This document shows positions 1 to 6,743 of a stretch of DNA of 13,754 bases, piece by piece (position 1 is the first letter of the stretch; each line of letters opens with the position of its first letter). Source of the stretch: JACCYX01 sp964610045. GTDB taxonomy: Bacteria > Chloroflexota > Chloroflexia > Thermomicrobiales > UBA6265. Below the pieces are notes generated by a model. It ran no database searches, was not told the DNA's origin, and saw only the letters and a program-made list of their open reading frames with translations. The stretch is from assembly GCA_964610045.1 (NCBI GenBank), contig CAZSUN010000102.1:1-13754 (forward strand), read 5' to 3'. Made by a program: the position numbers and the translations under genes.

Positions 1-54
1 CCGACCTACCTGGAGATCCAGCAGGCCGCCTACGACGCCAAGTACGGCGGGTAG
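1..54 (+). CDS. 3' end of an unidentified gene
   Basis: The window opens inside a reading frame that ends at TAG (52-54). The visible 17 residues finish ...AAYDAKYGG. The codon choice is GC-rich at third positions, as in the real genes here, and a strong hairpin follows 20 bases after the stop, which supports a genuine gene end. The fragment is too short to assign a family. The gene converges on the isomerase-like gene on the opposite strand. Confidence 0.5.
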   Translation, partial: PTYLEIQQAAYDAKYGG

Positions 55-73
55 GGCGCCATTCCTGCCACCT

Positions 74-113
74 CGGGATTCTCACCCACGCGCCGCATTG
101 GGTGAGAATCCCG
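74..113. terminator. Perfect 15-bp hairpin between convergent genes, probable bidirectional terminator
   Basis: Bases 74-88 (CGGGATTCTCACCCA) are exactly complementary to 99-113, leaving a 10-base loop. The hairpin sits between the + strand gene ending at 54 and the - strand gene ending at 223, where a two-way terminator is expected. No T-run follows on either strand, so it is not a classic intrinsic terminator. It could instead be an mRNA 3'-end stabiliser or a dispersed palindrome. Confidence 0.6.
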
Positions 114-119
114 TCGGGC

Positions 120-168
120 GGACGGCCCCGGTAATGCCGAGCGAAAGCGAGGCCGCCGGGGTCTGTCC
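120..168. repeat. Structured intergenic repeat with a GCGAAAGC tip
   Basis: Bases 120-131 pair with 156-168 through 12 pairs with one bulged base (T164) and one G-T/U wobble. The core is CCCCGG (126-131) with CCGGGG (156-161). Inside, GCC (136-138) pairs with GGC (151-153), and the tip is GCGAAAGC (141-148), a GNRA-type loop closed by two GC pairs. Two G/A juxtapositions (139 with 150, 140 with 149) could form tandem sheared pairs. It does not resemble a protein-coding stretch. It may be one copy of a dispersed element, which cannot be verified from one window. Confidence 0.45.
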
Positions 169-222
169 AACCGTGGCCGGCGAAATCCACGTCACGGGTA
201 GGCGGATGTCCATGCCTGGCGC

Positions 223-1065
223 CTACCCGTACTTCGCTTCGAGGCTGCGGACGTAGGCCAGGCTCTGCTCGAACGATTCGACCGCCGGGCGGTCGGCGGG
301 CATGATCAGCTCGATTTCCATGACCAGCCGGTCCGGATCGGGATTGCGTTCGCGAAGCAGGCGGTAACACGCCTCCAGCGGCACATCGCCTTCGCCCAGG
401 ACCGACGGCGCCACTTCGAAATGGAGCGGACGGGCATCCGGGCACGGCCGGACGTGATGATCCTTGAAGTGCGTTCCGACCGCGTACGGGACGGCCGCCT
501 CGATCGCGGGCAGTGGCGCCTCGCCGATCAGGTACGTATTGCCGGTATCGAGAAAAATCCCGAGGTGCGGGACCTGCTGGCAGAGACCGACCAGATCGCT
601 CAGGTAGTAATCTCCGTGATTCTCGATGCCGAACGGGATGCCCATCCCGTGGCACCCCGCGGCGAGCGCCGGCAGGCGTGCCGCGAGCAGATCGAGCTGG
701 GTTTCCAGCGACGGTTCACGCATGAACCGGTGGACTGGACCAACGCTCGTGGTCGCCAGCGGTACCCGCAGGTAGTCCCGCCACTTCTCCAGCAGGGCGA
801 GTTGTCCGTCCATCGCGCGGGCGACCTTGTCGCCATCCGGATCGAAATACGGGGCGTGAAGCACGGGGGTGAGCGAGAGATCGTGGTCGGCAAGGAGTTG
901 CCCGACCTGATCGCGCTTCGTCTCGGACAATCCATCGATCTCTTCGAGTGTGGTTCCGGTTGTGTGCAGACCGTAGTGCGCCAGGAATTTCAGCTTCGCC
1001 AGCAGCGGATCTTCGTCGCGAACGAGGTAATCACCGGCCCAGATCAGGGCATATCCCCAGCGCAT
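223..1065 (-). CDS. Sugar-phosphate isomerase/epimerase-like TIM-barrel protein
   Basis: The 280-residue product has the length and motif order of the xylose-isomerase-like TIM-barrel superfamily (AP endonuclease 2 fold). Members isomerise or epimerise sugars and cyclitols, usually with a divalent metal. Likely metal ligands are visible in order: Glu148 in GIENHGDY, Asp173 in FLDTGNTYL, His199 in GTHFKDHH and Glu250 or Glu252 in VMEIEL. A GEGD turn lies at 224-227. There is no signal peptide, so it should be cytoplasmic. The ATG at 1065 is preceded by GGAGTCAGGATC, which serves as a Shine-Dalgarno region. A candidate promoter lies 50-80 bases upstream. It lies near the glycosidase/ABC-transporter locus on the same strand as the glycosidase, but 415 bases with repeats separate them, so co-transcription is unlikely. 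Superfamily is clear; substrate cannot be predicted. Confidence 0.88.
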   Translation of the reverse strand: MRWGYALIWAGDYLVRDEDPLLAKLKFLAHYGLHTTGTTLEEIDGLSETKRDQVGQLLADHDLSLTPVLHAPYFDPDGDKVARAMDGQLALLEKWRDYLRVPLATTSVGPVHRFMREPSLETQLDLLAARLPALAAGCHGMGIPFGIENHGDYYLSDLVGLCQQVPHLGIFLDTGNTYLIGEAPLPAIEAAVPYAVGTHFKDHHVRPCPDARPLHFEVAPSVLGEGDVPLEACYRLLRERNPDPDRLVMEIELIMPADRPAVESFEQSLAYVRSLEAKYG

Positions 1066-1105
1066 GATCCTGACTCCATTCCAGCAGCGATGGCACGATC
1101 ATTGA

Positions 1106-1115
1106 TTATCGATAA
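1106..1115. promoter_or_regulatory. TTATCGATAA palindrome near the predicted transcription start
   Basis: A perfect 10-bp AT-rich palindrome lies just downstream of the candidate -10 of the isomerase gene, about where transcription would start, in an otherwise GC-rich region. This is a typical position for a repressor operator. The sequence lacks the wider CG-centred TGnAAnCGnTTnCA pattern usual for LacI-type operators, so the regulator is unknown. Confidence 0.3.
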
Positions 1116-1116
1116 C

Positions 1117-1146
1117 ATCATTGTGCCGGATGGTCGCTGCTGTCAA
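1117..1146 (-). promoter_or_regulatory. Candidate sigma70-type promoter of the isomerase gene
   Basis: Read on the minus strand, a perfect TTGACA -35 (1141-1146) is followed after 18 bases by AATGAT (1117-1122), which matches 4 of 6 -10 positions. The start codon lies about 50 bases downstream. The local AT richness stands out from the surroundings. Confidence 0.45.
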
Positions 1147-1200
1147 CTCTGTAGTCGAGATTGATTGATACCAATTCCGGGTAACCAGCGGCGCATTTGT

Positions 1201-1256
1201 GGGGCGGGCCCTGTGCGGCCCGCCGTGAGGCGAAGATCCTTCGCGTTGCTCAGGAC
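1201..1256. repeat. Degenerate copy of a dispersed intergenic repeat
   Basis: This non-coding stretch has an 8-bp hairpin (1203-1210 with 1217-1224, 6-base loop). It also has a 6-bp hairpin (1230-1235 with 1239-1244) overlapping a minus-strand motif at 1235-1254, CCTGAGCAACGCGAAGGATC. That motif matches 16 of 20 positions of the repeat core at 9541-9560. Similar motifs often give spurious translated ORFs containing 'PERSEGS'-like strings in annotated genomes. Nothing protein-like is supported between 1147 and 1350. Confidence 0.5.
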
Positions 1257-1355
1257 AGGCTCGGATCGCCACTACGCAGATATGGTGGGCAAGCGTCAGT
1301 GGGCCGACACAGCCGCCTACGCAGGCAGGAATGAGCGGTGGCATTGACGAGAGAC

Positions 1356-1422
1356 GGGAGGGCATTTTCGGCGCAACGCCGATGCGTTCGCAGAAGATCG
1401 CATGTGCGCCGAAAGCCCTCCC
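1356..1422. terminator. Long interrupted inverted repeat past the glycosidase gene end
   Basis: GGGAGGGC (1356-1363) pairs with GCCCTCCC (1415-1422), and TTTCGGCGCA (1366-1375) pairs with TGCGCCGAAA (1405-1414). Only a 2-base bulge (1364-1365) separates the two helices. Inside the loop, ATGCG (1382-1386) pairs with CGCAT (1399-1403). It lies about 60 bases past the stop of the minus-strand GH116 gene, so transcription termination or 3'-end protection is the simplest role. There is no T-run. Confidence 0.5.
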
Positions 1423-1480
1423 CTACCCGTCAAGATCACGCTTTCCCGCGGCGATGAGAGGAGACGTGGTCGCCGCGGAC

Positions 1481-4174
1481 CTATCCGATGGCGAGGGTAT
1501 CGCCAACCGTGAGCGTCACCGGCGCCCCGAACCTCACCGTGCCACCAGACCAGGTGGCGTCGAGCGGCGATCCGTTGAGGGTCACCGTCCGGCCCGCCGA
1601 GGCATCCGGCAGGGCAAGTGATGCGAGCATCAGTTCACCGAACAGAAGCGAGAGTGACGCACCCCCGTCCGGATTGACCGTCGCCGTGCCCCAGCCCGTC
1701 CCGGCGAGGAATGGCCCCGTCCAGGTCTCGTCCGCCACCGCCGGTCGCAGTGTGATCTGGTTCCGGGTGGCGTCATACCGGTACCCGGCCAGCGCTTCGA
1801 GGATCGTCCAACCCGCCATCGCCCGGGCGTAGTGATCGCCGCACTCGATGTCGTTGTACGGGTTACGCTTGGTGCCGTCGTAGCGGTCCCGCGCCTTCTC
1901 GACGATTTGCAAGCCCTCGTCGATCAACCCTTCCTGAATGCAGTGGGCGGCGACCTGGTACTCGATCCCGGTCCAGACCTCATCGTGATAGCGGGTCGGG
2001 CGATCGGGACGTCCGCCCTCCGGCCAGGCGATGATCAGCAGGCCGTGATCGTCACCGTCGGCAAAAGCGCGTTCCTCCGGGTCGTAGCCGGAGAATCCCT
2101 CGCGCATGTTGTATTTCAGGATCGACTTCAGGTTCTCGCGAATGTGATCCTCCGGCAGGATATGGCCGAGACCGAGCTGGTGCGCCCACCACTGCCCCTG
2201 CAACTGGTCAGCCAGGCAGCCGGTGAGGTATTGCTGCTCCAGCGGATCGTCGGGACCAAGCGTCTGGATCCAGTATTCGCCATTCCAGAGCAGGCGATCG
2301 TAGTTGTCGCGGCCGCGCTCGAACTGCGCGTGCAGTTCATCGGCGTAGGCGTCCTCACCCTGCAACCGGGCGTACTCCTCGGCGGCGCGGAGTGCCGCCA
2401 GCCAGAGCGACCCGATGAAGAGGTTGGTGCCGTAGAACTCGATGTCGTAGGTGTTCGGCTGCTCGCCGTCGAGCACCCCATCGCCATCCGGATCCCAGCT
2501 CGCCCGCAGGTACTCCACCAGCTTCCGGATGTTCGGCCAGTAGCGGGCTGCCCATTCGCTGCCGGCCCCCTGCTGGATCTCGCGCCAGGTCTTCAGCACC
2601 TCACCCAGCATGCCGTCGAGCGCCGGGTTGTGCGGACCGCCGATCGCCTGGCCCCAGAGTTGCTTCACGAAGAGCGGCAACAGGGTCCGGTGCGGGATGT
2701 ACCCCTCGGGTGCCTGCACGTAGTCGAGGTCGGTTTCGCGCATCGTGCGTTCGAGGGCGGGGAAGTGCCGGGACAACGCCTGTTCGTAATTCCAGACGTG
2801 CGTGCAGTTCAACGGGCACGAGCCGCTGTGCCCGCGCCACGGCAGGAACGCGGTCGAGGCGCCCTGCGTGCCTTCGAACCCGTACAACCTGCCGTCTTCG
2901 GTCCGGAAGATGGTTGGGCTGCGGATCAACGCACCCTGGGCGGCGAAGAATTCCTTGAGCCAGGTGGGAGACGAACCACCGAGAACGGCGTCGGACCAGG
3001 TCCGCGAGCCGGCTTCGAGCTCGGTCTCGTTGGCCGTGAAGTGGGATACCGCGTCGAGTGCGTTGGTGAACCGCTTGCCGTAGGCGTTGCCCAGCCACAA
3101 CTGGCTGCGGCCAAGCTCATACCGGAAGTCGCGCGCCGGCTGATCGTAATTGACGTAGAAGTTCGGGAACGACCACGAAAGCAGGATCTGGATATCCGTC
3201 GATTGGCCCGGCTGAAGCGCGAACCCGGCGGCGAGGCCACCGTTCCACGTCTCACCGGCCCGGCTCGGTAGCGGACTGCTGTACCGGGTCGGCTCGGTGG
3301 CCATGCGTTGCCGCTCGTGCCAGATCGGCGAGCGGTAGGTTGGTTCAGCCTCGGCGACCAGTGGGTCGGAGGCGAGATCGAGCTTGCCCAGCGAGGCGAT
3401 GAACTCGCCGGCGTCGGTCCAGCGCGGCTCGACCCATGCGTTCGTCGTCGGGGTGCTCAGGGCAAGCTGGCCAAGATGAGGGTGGCGTCCGCCCAGGGAA
3501 GGATTCTCCAACACGAGCGAGGTCAGGCCATTCGCGACACTGACCGAGTTGACGTTTCCGCCGAACAGCGGGCAGTAGTTGCCGTCGATATCGGTCGCGG
3601 TATCCCAGCCGACCACATTCTTCAGGGTCGCCGCGATCGCCCCCCAGACCGGCGCCGGACTCGAATTCGTCACCGTAAAGGTGAACGAAATCACCGGCAA
3701 TTCGCTGCTGTCGCCGTCCAGCGGGATGTATGGGGTATACGCCTCCAGGGAAACATCGACCGGCAGGCGCTCGTCGATGTAGTCGATCCGGGCGAACGGG
3801 TAGGCGCCCGTGAAGGTCGTCTCCTGCACGCCGCCGAACCGGGCGACGAGTTGGCGCTGCTGTTCGGGCACGAAGTCGTCATTGATCAGTGGGGTGTCGC
3901 GCGGCGGCATCGCCAGCGACGCTTCCGACTGAAGGATGCGCACATCGCCGGTGTTCGGTGCTGACGAATCGGAGGTCCGGATCGCGAAGAAGCTGTCCGG
4001 GACGAAGGCGAGGTGATTCGATTGATTGAAGAGTTGCCACTGCCGCAACCCGCCATCGCCACCGAGGGCAACCTGCCCGGTCCCGATCCCGCCGAGCGGC
4101 ATTGCGATCGCCCGGACCTGGTCTCCTCGATAGGTGCGGCCGGCAAGGTCCTGCCGCGTACGTGCCTGTGCCAT
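1481..4174 (-). CDS. GH116-family beta-glycosidase (GBA2-like glucosylceramidase superfamily)
   Basis: The 897-residue product has both parts of a GH116 enzyme. The N-terminal beta-sandwich domain begins with the hallmark PLGGIGTG (26-33) and LRQWQLFNQ (43-51). The C-terminal (alpha/alpha)6-barrel catalytic domain spans roughly residues 380-810. Catalytic candidates are Glu434 in YGFEG (nucleophile) and Asp577 in NTYDIEFYG (acid/base). Their order, spacing of 143 residues, and the Thr-x-Asp pair (575, 577) fit the characterised Thermoanaerobacterium GH116 enzyme (Glu441/Asp593, from memory). Other conserved stretches are NCTHVWNYEQAL (456-467), WTGIEYQVA (734-742) and NDIECGDHYARAM (774-786). 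Known bacterial members cleave beta-glucosides, beta-xylosides or N-acetylglucosaminides. No signal peptide is seen, so hydrolysis follows uptake. The ATG at 4174 has GAGGAG nine bases upstream. It is divergent from the sugar ABC transporter genes, with which it probably forms one functional locus. Confidence 0.93.
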   Translation of the reverse strand: MAQARTRQDLAGRTYRGDQVRAIAMPLGGIGTGQVALGGDGGLRQWQLFNQSNHLAFVPDSFFAIRTSDSSAPNTGDVRILQSEASLAMPPRDTPLINDDFVPEQQRQLVARFGGVQETTFTGAYPFARIDYIDERLPVDVSLEAYTPYIPLDGDSSELPVISFTFTVTNSSPAPVWGAIAATLKNVVGWDTATDIDGNYCPLFGGNVNSVSVANGLTSLVLENPSLGGRHPHLGQLALSTPTTNAWVEPRWTDAGEFIASLGKLDLASDPLVAEAEPTYRSPIWHERQRMATEPTRYSSPLPSRAGETWNGGLAAGFALQPGQSTDIQILLSWSFPNFYVNYDQPARDFRYELGRSQLWLGNAYGKRFTNALDAVSHFTANETELEAGSRTWSDAVLGGSSPTWLKEFFAAQGALIRSPTIFRTEDGRLYGFEGTQGASTAFLPWRGHSGSCPLNCTHVWNYEQALSRHFPALERTMRETDLDYVQAPEGYIPHRTLLPLFVKQLWGQAIGGPHNPALDGMLGEVLKTWREIQQGAGSEWAARYWPNIRKLVEYLRASWDPDGDGVLDGEQPNTYDIEFYGTNLFIGSLWLAALRAAEEYARLQGEDAYADELHAQFERGRDNYDRLLWNGEYWIQTLGPDDPLEQQYLTGCLADQLQGQWWAHQLGLGHILPEDHIRENLKSILKYNMREGFSGYDPEERAFADGDDHGLLIIAWPEGGRPDRPTRYHDEVWTGIEYQVAAHCIQEGLIDEGLQIVEKARDRYDGTKRNPYNDIECGDHYARAMAGWTILEALAGYRYDATRNQITLRPAVADETWTGPFLAGTGWGTATVNPDGGASLSLLFGELMLASLALPDASAGRTVTLNGSPLDATWSGGTVRFGAPVTLTVGDTLAIG

Positions 4175-4242
4175 GTGCTGCTGCTCCTCGTCCTGAACGC
4201 GGACCGGATCCCACGCGAGACCAGATGTGACCGATTCCGCGC

Positions 4243-4271
4243 ATCATGCCTGACGCTCGTTGAGATTTCAA
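4243..4271 (-). promoter_or_regulatory. Candidate promoter of the GH116 gene
   Basis: On the minus strand TTGAAA (4266-4271) is followed after 17 bases by CATGAT (4243-4248; 4 of 6 -10 matches). The GH116 start codon is about 70 bases downstream. It lies back-to-back with the plus-strand promoter of the transporter genes, so one bound regulator could act on both. Confidence 0.4.
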
Positions 4272-4303
4272 CACTTGTGCATAAAGACTTTAGTGAAGAA
4301 GTA

Positions 4304-4332
4304 TTGACACCGCACAGGCCCACTGCGAGAAT
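4304..4332 (+). promoter_or_regulatory. Candidate promoter of the sugar-transporter operon
   Basis: A perfect TTGACA (4304-4309) is followed after 17 bases by GAGAAT (4327-4332; 4 of 6 -10 matches), giving a leader of about 75 bases before the ATG at 4413. The stretch 4260-4310 is unusually AT-rich for this genome. No clear CG-centred LacI-type operator palindrome was found in the spacer. Confidence 0.45.
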
Positions 4333-4412
4333 GCGTGCAATCGGGACAAACTGGTATCCGCGTTTTCCGTTTTCAAGCGGGCGCGTAGCGTCTGCCTGCG
4401 GAGGTTGTGACC

Positions 4413-5753
4413 ATGGGAAGTCGTGAATCGGTCGTTTCCATCGGATCGCGTCGCGCGTCGCGTCGTTCGGTGCTCACTCGGTCCGCACAGGTTGGTGCGG
4501 CAATCACGGTCGCCGGATCCACCGGTGGCCTGTCATCGATCCTGGCCTCCGCCAAGGCCCCGGCCTACCTGCAGGACGCAGCGATTTCCGGCAAGGTCCG
4601 GTTCCTCGTCTACGGTGAGGCCGCCGGCAACCAGCCCGTCTTCGACTCGTTCAACGCCCTCTATCCAGACGTGGAGCTCGAAGTCGTTGGGGTCGAAGGT
4701 GCTTCGTGGGCGGGGTTCGCCGACGCGGTGACGACCCGAATCGCGGGCGGCGAGCAGTTCGATGTCGTGCAGATCGCAACCGAGGGCCAGCGGCTGTTCG
4801 CCAGCCGCGGCATGATCGAGCCGATCGATGAATTGCTCGAGCGCGACGCCGAGGAGGTCGAAAGCCTGCTCGCCGACTTCCACCCCAACCTGATCGAATG
4901 GTGCAATACCCTCAGTTCCCCCGACGGCCAGACATACTTTCTCCCCGGCGAGTTCAACACGATGGCCATCTGGTACAACACCGAGATGTTCGCCAACGCG
5001 GGCCTCGCCGAACCGGAAGCCGGCTGGAACTGGGACCAGTTCCTCGAAACAGCTCGTGCTCTCACCAAGCCTGGCGAGACCTACGGCATGCATGTGCCCC
5101 AAGCCTATTTTGTCAGTGTCATGCCCTGGTTGCTGAACAATGGCGCCAGCCCACTCAATGCCGACTGGACGGAAGCGACCGTCAACACGCCCCAGGCGAT
5201 CGAGGCCGCAACGTTCATGCGCCAACTCGTGGCCGACAAGATCAGCCCCGAGCCAGGCGGAGAATTCGACGCCTTCGCGGCAGTCGCCAACGATCAATTG
5301 GCGATGGTTGGCGGTGGCCAGTGGCCACGGCCGAACTTCGAGCAACTGGAAGTCCTCGACAAGATCAAGATCGTTCCGTTCCCGGTGAAGGCGCAACCAG
5401 GTTCGCCCATCGGCTGGAATTCCTACCCGATCCTGAAGTCGACCCAGAACAGGGAAGCCGCCTGGGCGCTCTCCAAGTTCTATGCCTCACCGGCGGCAGC
5501 CGAATTCCTGCAATACCAGACCGCAGCCCAGCGATCGATCGCCAAGAGCGACGCCTACCTGAATGCGGGTCCAGAAGGGATCGGATACCTCTACGACGCG
5601 CTCGACTTCGCGACCCCTGTCCCGGGTCCTGATCAGGGCAGCATCATCCAGCAGGACATCGAGGACACGTTCGCCCAAATCCTGATCGGGAACCTCGAAG
5701 CAGAGCCCGCGTTGAACGATCTCAACGCGAAGATCCAGTCGAACCTCGCGTAA
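4413..5753 (+). CDS. Sugar ABC transporter substrate-binding protein (family 1) with Tat-type signal
   Basis: This 446-residue protein is an extracellular solute-binding protein of the CUT1 sugar-importer type (MalE-like). It binds a sugar outside the membrane and delivers it to the two permeases encoded next. The N-terminus has SRRSVLT (residues 16-22) and then a hydrophobic stretch (about 28-45), resembling a twin-arginine signal. There is no lipobox cysteine, so it may be anchored by an uncleaved signal or held otherwise. Family-typical segments include KVRFLVYGEAAGNQPVFDSFN, FDVVQIATEGQRLFASRGMIEPIDEL and YFLPGEFNTMAIWYNTEMF, described here in parts. The ATG at 4413 is chosen over the in-frame GTG at 4407 because GGAGG (4400-4404) lies eight bases before the ATG but only two before the GTG. 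The nearby glycosidase suggests a beta-glucoside or beta-xyloside ligand, but that is inference. Confidence 0.92.
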   Translation: MGSRESVVSIGSRRASRRSVLTRSAQVGAAITVAGSTGGLSSILASAKAPAYLQDAAISGKVRFLVYGEAAGNQPVFDSFNALYPDVELEVVGVEGASWAGFADAVTTRIAGGEQFDVVQIATEGQRLFASRGMIEPIDELLERDAEEVESLLADFHPNLIEWCNTLSSPDGQTYFLPGEFNTMAIWYNTEMFANAGLAEPEAGWNWDQFLETARALTKPGETYGMHVPQAYFVSVMPWLLNNGASPLNADWTEATVNTPQAIEAATFMRQLVADKISPEPGGEFDAFAAVANDQLAMVGGGQWPRPNFEQLEVLDKIKIVPFPVKAQPGSPIGWNSYPILKSTQNREAAWALSKFYASPAAAEFLQYQTAAQRSIAKSDAYLNAGPEGIGYLYDALDFATPVPGPDQGSIIQQDIEDTFAQILIGNLEAEPALNDLNAKIQSNLA

Positions 5754-5774
5754 ACCCGCCGGAGGACACGTCCG

Positions 5775-6725
5775 ATGAGTGCCGAAGTCACAGGCAACCG
5801 GGGCGCCGCTTCGGATTTCTCCCTCCAGCAGCATTCGCTTCCCGCCGCCGTACGGCGGCGGGAAGCCATCGTCGCCTACGCGCTCCTGAGTCCGGCGATC
5901 ATCCTGTTCCTGGTTTTCATCGCCGGACCACTGATCGGCGCGATCGTTCTGTCGTTCTTCGAATGGGATCTCCTGACCGACGCCCATTTCATCGGATTGG
6001 ACAATTACCAGAAACTCTTCACCGACACCGCCGCCCTCGCCGCCATCCGTAACACCTTTGTCTTTGCGTTCTGGTCGCTGGTCACCCACATCGGGCTCGC
6101 GCTCGTGTTTGCCCTCATGGTGCAGCGGGCGATACCCGGCGTCCTGAAATATGTCTTCCGCACCTCGATCTTCTTCCCTGTCGTCATGTCCTGGGCATCC
6201 GTCTCCCTGATGTGGTTGTTCATCCTCGATCCGAACTTCGGCTTCATCAACTACTACCTCGACAAGCTTGGCCTGCCGACCAAGAGCTGGCTGCTCATGC
6301 CCGAAACCGCCATGCCGGCGATCATCATCGTCGACTGGTGGAAGACAATCGGGTTCACGTTCATCCTGATCCTGGCCGGGCTCCAGGGCGTCCCGGAGCA
6401 CCTGCACGAGGCCGCCAAGATCGACGGCGCCAGTTCGCTCCGGCGGTTCTGGGACATAACCCTGCCAATGCTGTCGCCAACCCTGTTCCTCACCGGAATC
6501 CTGACATTCATCGGGGCGTTCCAAATCTTCGAGCCGATGTACATCATGACCAAGGGCGGCCCACTCGACCGCACCGTCAGCATCGTGATGGAGATCTACG
6601 AGACCGGATTCCGGCGGTTCGAAATGGGCTACGCCTCGGCGATGGCCATCGGTGTCTTCATCGTGATCATGATGATCACCCTGATCCAGATGTGGGTCGG
6701 GAAATACTGGGTCTTCTACGAGTGA
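5775..6725 (+). CDS. Sugar ABC transporter permease, MalF type
   Basis: The 316-residue inner-membrane protein has about six hydrophobic segments, the first at roughly residues 34-62. It carries the conserved cytoplasmic EAA loop EAAKIDGAS...LP (212-231), which docks with the ATPase subunit. Length and the short N-terminal tail fit CUT1 MalF/UgpA-type permeases that lack the large periplasmic insert of enteric MalF. GGAGG at 5761-5765 lies nine bases before the ATG, and the gene starts 21 bases after the binding-protein stop, so it is in one operon. Codons around residues 21-31 form a perfect 30-bp palindrome. Substrate is inferred only from context. Confidence 0.93.
   Translation: MSAEVTGNRGAASDFSLQQHSLPAAVRRREAIVAYALLSPAIILFLVFIAGPLIGAIVLSFFEWDLLTDAHFIGLDNYQKLFTDTAALAAIRNTFVFAFWSLVTHIGLALVFALMVQRAIPGVLKYVFRTSIFFPVVMSWASVSLMWLFILDPNFGFINYYLDKLGLPTKSWLLMPETAMPAIIIVDWWKTIGFTFILILAGLQGVPEHLHEAAKIDGASSLRRFWDITLPMLSPTLFLTGILTFIGAFQIFEPMYIMTKGGPLDRTVSIVMEIYETGFRRFEMGYASAMAIGVFIVIMMITLIQMWVGKYWVFYE
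5837..5866. repeat. Perfect 30-bp palindrome inside the first permease gene
   Basis: The half-site GCTTCCCGCCGCCGT (5837-5851) is exactly repeated in reverse complement at 5852-5866 with no spacer. In mRNA it would fold to a GC-rich stem of about 13 pairs starting 62 bases after the permease ATG. It encodes the cytoplasmic tail residues LPAAVRRRE. It could attenuate transcription or translation between the abundant binding protein and the permeases, or be a DNA-protein site. Confidence 0.85.
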
Positions 6726-6743
6726 ACCTGGAGGGTGCTGGTC

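Noticed and set aside
1099..1365. An 88-codon minus-strand open frame upstream of the isomerase gene
   Set aside because: It contains the 'PEQREGS' repeat artefact, overlaps the candidate promoter and has no ribosome binding site.
1832..3271. A 479-codon open frame on the + strand opposite the GH116 gene
   Set aside because: It is fully antisense to a clear GH116 gene, and its translation shows no recognisable domain. Such long antisense frames are normal in GC-rich DNA.
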